64,000 bases of DNA. It comes from Augochlora pura. Lineage: Eukaryota; Arthropoda; Insecta; Hymenoptera; Halictidae. The notes beneath the pieces were generated by a model that was given only the letters and a program-made list of their open reading frames with translations, was not told where the DNA came from and made no database searches. This document shows, piece after piece, positions 28,863-38,498 of this stretch. The stretch spans positions 16,492,001 to 16,556,000 of the forward strand of contig NC_135774.1 of the NCBI RefSeq assembly GCF_028453695.1, written 5' to 3'. How positions within the stretch are numbered: position 1 is the first letter of the stretch; each line of letters opens with the position of its first letter. The translations under genes and the position numbers were made by a program.

Positions 28863-31187
28863 GTAAGTACGTGCGTGCGTATTAGGACACTCGAGTACCT
28901 CGATTAATTGGGACCTCCGTAGACCGGTGATTGGGTCGGTCGCTCGTACCATATGCGGTATCTTCGAGGGCCTCCTTGGGGTTCCACGACAGGACACAGA
29001 AGTCAGCGTTGCGCAGACCGCTCCAGAAGGACTCGCGTTCGACGGCACTGAACCGTGAAAATTTAATGTCCAGTTTCTTCGAGGGGGCAAAGGAGAGTGT
29101 ACTGTTACTGCATTATATAGCGGAAGTCGGATATCCAGGCCCATGCAGACGTTCGATGAGTTTTGAGCGCGACGAACGGAGTACCCAGCTGGGCGAGTCC
29201 GTGGGTGGTCCGTCGATGTGGCCCGTTTGCTCTATAAACTCGAGGCGTTAGATCGTACGCCAGGTGTAGATTAGAACAAAGAACCCTTTAACTTGAATGA
29301 TACAACGGATCAGGGCTAGAAACGATCCTCCGTGGTCGTTACACTACAACCATCCTTGCTGTTAATTTGTTCGGTAACTAATGTTGCACATTCTTTCACA
29401 ACTTACACATCTCAAGCGTAAATGTATACGCCGCAGTAGTACTATAATACGCTACACATAGAAAACCATACAAATCTACAAGCACGGAAGAATTTCTTCC
29501 TTTTATCTATGGTACGTTAGAATAACGTTTTTCAAATTGGACCGAACGATTCGAATTTTTTTGAGATGATAGAAAGACTAGTTCGCTAGAAAATATATAA
29601 ACAAATCTTTTAAGCATTGCAATTCACAATTGAGAGTAATTAAACAAAAAAGATAAAAAAAATTACGCTTTTAACATTTTTATTTGATCGTATAACAAAA
29701 GTTTAAATAATGCACATTTTAGGTCCCGACAATTTTGTCAAAATTGGTTTGCATTGCTATGATCTACAAACAATTAAGGATAGCAAAAATTGAAATCTAG
29801 AGATTTTATGATTTACCAATGCCTGTGATTGTTTTTGCGTCAACCAATTTTGAAAAAACCTTCAGTTTTCATAGTCACCGAGATCTAATAAAATAAGCAA
29901 TAAAATTATAGATTACAAGTTATAAAATCATAAAAACTAATATAACAAATTGTAGATATATAATGTTATAAATATTGAAAATTATAAATTATAAAATAAA
30001 TTATAATAAATAATAAAATTTTCAAGATACATTTAGAATGTAATGAAAAATCGATTTATACATTTTACGCAAGAAAGTTCCTCAGGCCGTTCTTGCATCC
30101 GAGTGTTTAATTATGATTAGCACAGGATGTCGGTAGGACAGTTCATACAATACTCAGACATATGCACATGTATAGTGAGAAAAATCTGTTCGCAACTCAC
30201 GTGGATGCGCGAGTAGGAGAAACTAGTTGCCATTCCCACGGCAGGATGCTGCGATCACTTTCGTTGCTATCCAACATTATCTAACGTATTGCGAAACACA
30301 CAATAGGTTCACATGAATATCTATAAACATTAAGTAATAACCGCTGATCGTTATTTTGTGGAAAAACGTATGATCATACGAGATAATTGTATCTTTATTT
30401 TTATCACAGCTTTTCCAGTCATAAGATAGACTCGTTTGCACCTTTTGCATATTGTATTTATAGTATGTGTCCTACAAATACATAAGGATCCGTGGTTTTA
30501 GATTTTTTTCTTTTTCGCCATTTAATGATAATTATTATACGTACATACATTTCCCGATTACTTGGGTCGGGGAATTATTCGGCCATGTTTCGTAACAGAT
30601 GATATAAATATTTTACAACATTTGGAATTATGAGTACCAAGATAGTTGGTGATTTGTACAGTTGGATAATTGGTTTAATTGTTTCTGAAATAATTAACGG
30701 AGATGCTGTAGATATCGATGTGTAACTGTTGCAATACGTTAGGTAACCCGGTGCACCGAACGCTTCGGCACGCATCATCGATGTCGTATAATAGATTTCC
30801 ACATGAAATCTATATGCTACTATTGTTCATGCGTTTTTTATCTTCTTCGGATATTGTAAATCAATTGTCGAAGAATTTGGCAAGAATTGCGATTTTGATA
30901 ACCGTATACACATACTTCATTCGGTAATAGATCAATTCAATAAGCGTTTCACGGATTTCGACATTCATTTCACATGGATTTAGCAATGGACTAATTATTT
31001 TTGAGAATCCCCTCACCGCTAGAATTGAAGAAAAAGCCCTCGAATATCAAGGGAAACTGTGCGATCTTCGGCACGGCATGAAAGCGAGGGAAAGAAAGAG
31101 GAACTGAATTTTTTCAACTATTAGATTAATCGACATATTCGATTCCTAAAAATTTCCTGCACCGAATGTTATCATTGTTCGGATTAA
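28863..31187. other. non-coding stretch
   Basis: It starts GC-rich (to about 29260), then becomes AT-rich with palindromic AT simple sequence at 29890-30020. No gene recognised. Confidence 0.4.
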
Positions 31188-31310
31188 TCTTTTGCATTCG
31201 AGTGGTGACTCCGAGGCACCGCTAAAATTGTTCTATACGTTCCAAAATAATGTGTATACTAACAAAATCTAGATTTAAACATAAGTTACACTAAAGAACA
31301 AAAGTGTTAA
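31188..31310. mobile_element. fragment of the 10884-type piggyBac-like miniature element
   Basis: After a TTAA (31184-31187) comes TCTTTTGCATTCGAGTGGTGACTC, matching the left end of the elements at 10884 and 33596. The shared inner segment with CCGCTAAAATTG and CGTTCCAAAATAA follows. The right part is not recognisable, so it is truncated or diverged. Confidence 0.6.
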
Positions 31311-33591
31311 AACCATTCAAAATAATATAACTTTTTTTAAAACTGGTCTACATAACCTGAATCTTTTTATAAATGTGAGAGTGATTATTTTACTGCATAA
31401 TGACTAAACTGCATTTACTTTATAAATGATATTATTTGAAATAAAAAATGTAAAAGAAAATATAGTTTTATTATTACCTTTTTATTTAATCCTGTGAAAA
31501 AATAGATCGGTCAACGCCTGGTCAAGCAACAGCCACTGACAAATGTAAAAATTGCTTGATTTCAATAAAATTTCTAGCAAGTGTATAAGTTACCGAGAAG
31601 TGCCAAATGAATCTTTTAAATTTTCATTATAGGTTCTGATAAAAAAAGTAAAAAAAATGAGAGTATTTTTACTTTTTTTTTATTCAAAGTAATAGCAGAA
31701 CTAAAAAAAAGTGTTTCTATCATTGTACAGTGAACTATTCCCTTTGACATTTATAGAGAAATTCAAGACGTTTAGACCAGTTTAAAAAGACGTGTGGGCA
31801 CTTTTGATCGTTACAGTATCTACAACTTATTTCATATTTTTGATATTGTTAAGCGTTACCTATTGCGTTTACCTAATGCGGTTACCAGTACCAGGTGTCA
31901 ACATCTGTAGTTTATGGTAGAACCAATATAGTGAAACGAAAATACGATGGCCACTGCGGTCCTCTTTTGTATTCGATCCCCGTAGAGAAACGAACTTGAC
32001 GTCAGGTGTTGGAAGCAGGTTCTAAAGGAGCGACCCAGTGTCCTGCTCAGGTGGCTTTTATGGTAAAATATTGCGCTATTACAGTTAACAATGGAGGTGA
32101 AAATTGGCAAAATTGGTTTCCGGATCTAGGTGTATCAGCAATATGAATAAAACTAATAAACGTCATTTATTTCATTTTATTTAACGAAATTACATAACGT
32201 GGTCGAGTTTAAAATTTTATGTTCCTCACCATGAAAAGTGACGTGACTTTTTGAAAACAAAGTTTGTGTTTCTATTACTAATAAACGATTCTTATAATTA
32301 CTCCTCATCATCCATGCTTTAAGTTTCAGGAAAAAGTCTCGTTAAAATTTCAGACACTTGTCTGCTTTAAATGTAGAACTCACCATACGAGTCAGCAGTA
32401 TGTTCAATGAAAATTTTAGAACTTAATTTTGTTCAAAATTTTACTGTAGGACTGTGACTGTCCATCGTACGGGGGACTTGATTGAATGCCTAACAGGATT
32501 TTCTTTAATATTTTACCGATATCAGATGGAAAACGAAATGGGCATATTGTTTGGCTTTTTAAGTGGAACTTCATACGTGTTTATCTTTGTCTACTCCACT
32601 TCTCGATTGGCCTGTGTCAACACAGTTAAAACGCATACTTTACCAGGTACGATTCATTCGGTGGGTAGAATCGGACAGTAAGGTTAAGCAGTAAAGGCCA
32701 ACCCCATAGATATGAGCCAGTAACTTTAATATACGTTGCACCATTCTATGGAACGCATATTTTTATTTCTTCCTATTCTTTTAAATAGGCAACCTCGAAC
32801 CCATATCTAAAGAACAAGAATTTGTTTATAATTTCCGATGTAGCAAAAACAATCTTTTAATTAGATCAAAATTTTGATTCCTTCCCAAATACATTACGTA
32901 TTTCTACAACACATTTTTCATAAATATTATTTCCACCGGTTAAATGTTCGCGACACATACACTCGTTGCCTTTAAATAATATACAGCACTCATATTAGAA
33001 ATGAAATATGTAATATATACGATTCTTACTACGTGTTTAAACTCGTGAACTATCGATAATGCCGAGTGCGACGACAGACTTAGGACCCGCACAGGTATTT
33101 CATGCAATGCTTTCTTTTTGTCTCAGAGTCTGAATTACCGACACGGTAGAATATGCTGTGGTACGATAGCGGCCTCTACGTAAATGGAACGGTCAGCTAG
33201 TGAACTATGTCTGACTGCAACAGAGAAAAGTGTGTGTCTGAGACTGTTGCCACATTATATCCCTACGAAAACTATCGATGCCTTCGTTGAAAGCGTTCAA
33301 ACGATTCCTTCCCTGTTTACGGCGACCGGGCCCATACCCATCCGACAGGACCCATCCGTTTAGGACCCACACGGCTCCTAAGTAATGCAAGAACAGATTA
33401 CATACCATAAAATTGTTCGTGCGAGATTACAATGAATTATAATGTTTATTACATATTTTCATATGTATCTATAGAACTTAAAATGTAATTTATTAACTAT
33501 ATATAATATAATTAAAATGATATAATATTATCAAATTTCCTTATATCGACATAATCTCTTATACTAAGCTTTATACAATAAACGTCTTGGT
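31311..33591. other. non-coding stretch
   Basis: No gene is supported. A slightly GC-richer part at 33050-33420 has two similar strings (TTAGGACCCGCACAGG and TTTAGGACCCACACGG). Its meaning is unknown. Confidence 0.4.
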
Positions 33592-33595
33592 TTAA

Positions 33596-33834
33596 CCCCT
33601 TGTACTCGAGTGACGACTCTACGGCGCCATTAAAGTTACTGTAACACGTTCCAAAATTATTTTCGTAGATATCGTCAAAGCTTAGATTACAAAAATTGGC
33701 GAAAGTGTAACTGTTATATGAGTCACAAGACTTAATTTCATTTGCATAGGATGAATTTTGTTAATAACATGGAAATACTAAAAGCCAGAAAAATTATTTC
33801 AGATTTGCAGTTGCAATGGCTTCGAGTGCATTGA
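33596..33834. mobile_element. piggyBac-like miniature element, copy 2
   Basis: Preceded by TTAA (33592-33595). It begins CCCCTTGTACTCGAGTGACG and ends TTCGAGTGCATTG, in step with the 10884 element over its whole length, including the inner ATATGAGTCAC and AAAGCCAGAAA blocks. The right TTAA is no longer clear, which suggests an older copy. Confidence 0.8.
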
Positions 33835-34583
33835 TACTAAAATAAGAAGTATAATATCAAGAACATTGGTATTTAAATCAAGTTCGCGATTTATAAACAC
33901 TAAGAGATAAGCAGCGCAATTCGTTCGTAAGCATGACGTTCGTGGACGTTAGTTTATGTTTTTTAACTTCAGCTTTATGCTTTAATTATAAAAATTCCAG
34001 AAGTATTTCTTACAAAAGACGATACATGGACAGTATCAAATAAGTTGTATAAAGCTTGTGTATGTATGAAACATGTTTAAACGAGTATGTCGTACTCCGT
34101 ATAATACTTATTTATGATACCTCAATGTTTATTTTGCATCAAATATGAATGTTATAAGAATTTAAAAGAATCTACAAGATCGTTGTTTTTAAAAAACATG
34201 CAACGTTGGTAATTTGGGATTTTCTAAAAATTAATTATTCCAAAAACTCAGATGTAAAAAAAGGGTAAAAACTTAGGTTAAAATAAAATAGATGCAAAGA
34301 AAATTTTAAAATTTATTAGATACACTCATGAAGAGGCGTGTAACATGTTGGCAAAATTATGGTAAGGTATTCAAACTTACTGGTATGCAGGGCGATTAAT
34401 TCTGATATTGGCATATTTAATACCAAGGGCGACAGTAGCATGGCACCAAAATGATATAAAAACACGGACATTGTGGTTTAGCTAAGTAACAGAAAATAGT
34501 TACTCTAGAATATTGAGCACATTCGATTTGGCGTACAAAGTGCTAAACATTAAAAACATTAGAACAAAAGAATTCGTACTTAC

Positions 34584-34835
34584 TAGGACCGGAGTAGACA
34601 TGATTATGCACGTCTACAGCAACATCAACATTGACGTTTACGTGTTTAGCTTCCTCGCGTTTAACCCTATTGTTAGTATAATTTTCGTGAGCGCGTAGTA
34701 TTTCCATTTCGACATCAGCGATATTAATTTGCTTTACTTTTTTAATGCAATGATTACAATTATCTTCACAGGCTTCATACACTTGATTGGTCCTCCTTCT
34801 ACAGTCTTCTAAACACGACTTCATGCAGCTATGAT
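34584..34835 (-). CDS. copy A exon 2: cysteine-rich segment
   Basis: It is open throughout (252 nt, phase 1 in and out). The acceptor is TTTTATTTAG; the donor is CCTA followed by GTAAGTACG, a strong consensus. It encodes six Cys in a CxxxCxxxC...CxxxCxxC-like array in its first third. A Lys/Arg/Glu-rich middle with an NYT glycosylation sequon follows. A valine-rich VNVNVDVAVDVHNHV stretch ends it and matches VHIHNHI in copy B. No known domain was recognised. Confidence 0.6.
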
Positions 34836-35288
34836 CTAAATAAAATATAGATTTCAATGTTGTAATATGTTATGCCTTATGTCTACTTATTATACGAACT
34901 ATAAAATAAATGTTAATTGTAATGTACGAAAATAATAATTGAATGGAAGCACCGTAACGGAAGCAAAATCAGGTTTATCTTTTAGATTTTACAAGAAGAA
35001 TGGAGTTTATGGCGTACGAAAGGACACTCGACGATTTTATATTGAAAGCTAACATTTAGAGAAGTGCAGAAGTTTGATATCATATGGCTCATAAACTACA
35101 AGAATGACATAATTAAATAATTTCAGTTTCATATATCAGAAATCGTATTTCATTTATTTCTTCAATATCTGCTATCTTAGCTGAAACATTTTTATTTCTG
35201 TCTTGGATTTTTAATCAAATTAATATATTAAGTCAATAACATCGGTCAAATTAGCATGCTAAAATTGATTTAAAATCCAATTGCTTAA

Positions 35289-35435
35289 CACGTTGAGTGC
35301 CACGCGGTTTTATAATGACTTCCCCATCAGGCCACGCGCGCTGGTATCGTGGTACAGCAATGCGAAGCGTCAGTCACCGATGACTGACGCGGTCTGAACG
35401 GAAAACTCGGTGCCAGTCACGTGGCACTCAACGTG
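35289..35435. mobile_element. 147-bp TTAA-flanked miniature element in intron 1 of copy A
   Basis: TTAA lies on both sides (35285-35288 and 35436-35439). The ends are perfect inverted repeats over CACGTTGAGTGCCACG, and an inner perfect palindrome sits at 35367-35390 (arms GCGTCAGTCA). The terminus CACGTTGA resembles the ends of the piggyBac element at 45201, so that family may have moved it. It is absent from the matching place in copy B. Confidence 0.85.
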
Positions 35436-35472
35436 TTAAATAATATATTTTCTTGAGTAAACTGAGGCAGAC

Positions 35473-35674
35473 CTATATTTTGAGAATGTAAACGCCCTTT
35501 CTCTCTTTTAAAGCACGCCGTGTACGTTTCGTTGTCCGAATGCATGCAATCCAGAAGAAATTTTATGTCGAATGCAGTTTTTTCAGGTGCTGAAATCGGA
35601 TTGGTGATAACAAGGTTTATGAATAGACCGCAACTACCGAAAGTCACAACGAAAAACAACACACGCGGATCCAT
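35473..35674 (-). CDS. copy A exon 1: signal peptide and N-terminal Cys pair
   Basis: It starts MDPRVLFFVV, with a hydrophobic core to about residue 25 and a likely cleavage before or around NPISAPEK, marking a secreted protein. The mature part has DC followed 11 residues later by AC and then FKREK, as in copy B. The exon is proposed to end with ...ATAG before GTCTGC, a weak donor but in the same phase (1) as in B. The frame stays open beyond the donor for another 18 codons into the inserted miniature element, and both copies keep a TQE(N/D)I(L/Q)F tail there. An unspliced or retained-intron short form is therefore an alternative. Confidence 0.6.
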
Positions 35675-35719
35675 CGTGAAACCTTTAACGAAGCATTAGA
35701 TATACTGCTATGCGAAGTT

Positions 35720-35728
35720 CTTATATAC
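35720..35728 (-). promoter_or_regulatory. TATA box of copy A
   Basis: GTATATAAG on the minus strand lies about 50 bases before the exon 1 ATG. The leader between TATA and ATG ends in CTTCGTTAAAGGTTTCACG, almost the same as in copy B. Confidence 0.6.
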
Positions 35729-35749
35729 TTACTCCAAGCACCGACATAC

Positions 35750-38498
35750 AGTCAGTGTAAGAAGTATTCACACGTTGTATTTTTGATATTGGACAAATCG
35801 TTGATATTTGACATTTGTTAAAGTGTCATAAAAGCGCATCGTGATACGTTGAACTTGGACTCATTTTGGAGCTTCCTATTATGTACAAGTAATAACAGTT
35901 CAAATATCAACAATTTGTGAAAATCTGAAGTTCGGTGAATGAAAATATTTTACACCGACTGTATGTTGGACTGTGTGTTTGCGAGATTTTGCTAAACGAA
36001 CTATTCTTATCTCGTTGCTTACAAATAGTGCAGAGCATTTCCTTGAACTTTGCATTCTGTAAAATTCTATTTGGAGAGCAGTATCATTTTGATCCTAAAC
36101 GAAGTAATGGAAATGAATTACAGTTTACTACATTGGATATTATATTGCTTCAAGAGGCATTGGGAGGTTATAATTTCAAATAATAATAAAATAGTCAAGC
36201 ACTCCACTTTCTATAAAACTGAAATTAATGAATTACCGATCTGTTAGCAATAATATATAGATTATGGCAAAAGGTGCCGTACATAAACTATACAGGGTAT
36301 TTCAAGTCGAAACCGGCAAATTTTTTTAACATGTTTGGGAGATCATTCTGAACAAAAAACATTATGCCTGTGAGATTTAGAAGTAAAGCAGGTTAAGGAC
36401 GAAAGGACGATAGAGATTTTTAACGTGGTATGAAAAAGGAGCTAATTACGATGGCTATTTAAGTGACGTGATCGTGGCGTTTCCGGGAAAGATAATGCGA
36501 TGGATTTCATGGTGGGAAGGTGTTGCTGAGAGGGTTCGCATTGGCAGTGTGGCAGTGACGTTCGGGAGATGTGTTTGTTTTTGCAAAACCATTAAGTTCT
36601 TTTAATGTTGTCATAAATTGTCATAAAATGTCATAAGTTGTCATTTTTAGATAGCCCCTGTAGTTCTGTTTTAATCAGTTTTATTTATCTTGCTTTTATT
36701 ATCATTGACCGATATATTAGTCTTTATATATCTACGAATATCTGTCAGTAGTTTCCTCCAGGATTACAATTATTCGATGGATAATTTACGGAGGATCCTT
36801 TCGTGGTAACTGGCTCTGCTGGTTTTGCTGGTGGAAATCCGCCGTACTATAATAAATAAGAATCATAAACAATAAATAATCACATATGAGAGGAATCAAG
36901 ATAGATAATGGACAAAATGGTATCAAATCATCCCTATTTCACTGTACATACTTTGTGAAAACATAATGAATGTGAAAGCCTTGTGTGCACATGACAATAA
37001 GTAGAGAAATCGATTGAATATCAAACTACATTTAGTATATTACAGATACACGTTCCTACTATTGAACCAAGTGTTGCAAATCTAATGTCTCGGATGCAGC
37101 ATACATTTTTATTACTTTACTTAGATGAATTTGATTTTATAAAAGGCTCACAAATTCGACGTTCATCGAACAGTACCATAGAGTCGATACCAGCCAGTAT
37201 ATCGTGCCCCCCCCCCCCCCCCCCACCTTATTCTTCAGCGCGTGAAGATCGAGAGAACAGAATGTAGAATCCGTGAAATAGTATAAAATTGTATTCTTAA
37301 ACAATTGTGAAACCTTAATTCTTATGGTAATATACTATATTGTAATGCTAGTATTGGTGGCTATTGATATATCTCATTTTCAACTGTCAATGCGTTTAAT
37401 GTTTTCGAGTTTCACTTGAAATTATATAATATACATAGATTATCGTATTATTTAAGTTATTTCAAGTATTTCTTACTTATAAACATTAAATGTATTACAT
37501 AAGTATGTTTTAAATAATACGAGTTTGATGTAAGTGTACGAAATATAATCTTTAATAGGATGTAACAATAATAGAACACTTCGGATTACATTTATTTAAC
37601 ACATCAAAAAGTACTAAAACAGGTGGTAAGTTATCATTGCGTACCTATAATATAAATGATATTAAGAACAAAAATTTGAGACTGTACAAAAAGTACAATC
37701 GGTATTGTTCGGTAATACTGGTGTTTGACTAATTTCGAAATACTTTGTTTCCCTATGAGCCAAATAATTTTTGCACCAGAGGACTTCTTCTGTTCTCTCA
37801 TTCTGTAAGGTCTAATTACGATATTCGGTGGTGTTAACAGTTTTTCTTGCAATGTGGTTGTTTTTTAACAAGAAATACAGCTCCAGTTGTGCCCCACATT
37901 ACTCTAATCAAGTGATTGCGTTTTTAGAAAAAGAAATGTATGCCATAGCGAAAACAAACTGTACATATGCGATAATTTCATCGCTAAAAAAATTTCTTTT
38001 TTTCATTCTTCGAGGAACGAGATGAAGAGAAATGTAGAAATATTCGAACAGATGTTATTACACGGAAACAGCAAGTTTCATGAACGATAAATGCAGCAAA
38101 AGACACGTTTCCACTTTATTTTGGGAAGTTGATAAAATTTTAAACATTGATTAGGTAACAGCTATTTTAATATTTAACTTTTGCTGAATTAGAAAATATT
38201 TTTTGAATCCAAATAATCGAAAAAAATCGAAACAAAATAATGTTAATATGCTTGTATTTTTAAATAGAGATCAATGGCTGTTTTCCAAAATATAACTATT
38301 TTTCAAATATATATTTTTTGTAAAGTTTTTTCTCTTACTTTTTTTATAAAATTTCCACGATTTTAACTAGTTTTTCCAATGTTTCCAAGACTGAAGAAAC
38401 AAAGAAAGTTTCGGAGACTATCCGGCCTCATGAACTAAATATATTTGAAATCCACTTTTCCAACTTCAGGTTATGTTTTTTAACTTTAACTTTATGTT
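35750..38498. other. intergenic region between copies A and B
   Basis: A CAGGGTATTTCAAGTCG terminus at about 36293 marks an old short element. Four TTGTCATAA-type units lie at 36604-36643 and a run of 18 C at 37207-37224. The rest is AT-rich. No third copy of the secreted-protein gene was found here. Confidence 0.45.
36604..36643 (+). repeat. 11-bp TTGTCATAAAW tandem repeat (about 4 units)
   Basis: Four consecutive units of (T)TGTCATAA(A/G). Such short tandem tails sometimes mark the 3' end of LINE-like elements, but no coding part precedes it. Confidence 0.6.

Larger units (their letters stand above)
33982..35674 (-). pseudogene. secreted cysteine-rich protein gene, tandem copy A (stops in exon 3)
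   Basis: Function unknown. The model comes from comparison with copy B (38499-41231). Exon 1 is 35674-35473 (signal peptide and two Cys), exon 2 is 34835-34584 (six Cys), exon 3 is 34481-34381 and exon 4 is 34008-33982 (ending NFYN and stop). All borders have AG/GT, with phases 1, 1 and 0 in both copies. In exon 3 of A the frame meets TAA at 34417-34419 and a second TAA before the donor. It therefore either ends there as a 172-residue protein with motifs CPC and CYC, or is a decaying copy. The conserved donor and last exon behind the stop favour decay. Exon 2 carries CMKSC, EDC, EAC, DNC and NHC motifs absent from the spliced form of B, and a dibasic KR. An inserted miniature element (35289-35435) lies in intron 1. 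It might still be expressed as a truncated form. Confidence 0.6.

Noticed and set aside
28716..29144. A 142-codon minus-strand frame in the GC island.
   Set aside because: No motif, no signal peptide, no promoter on that strand that stands out; probably a result of base composition.
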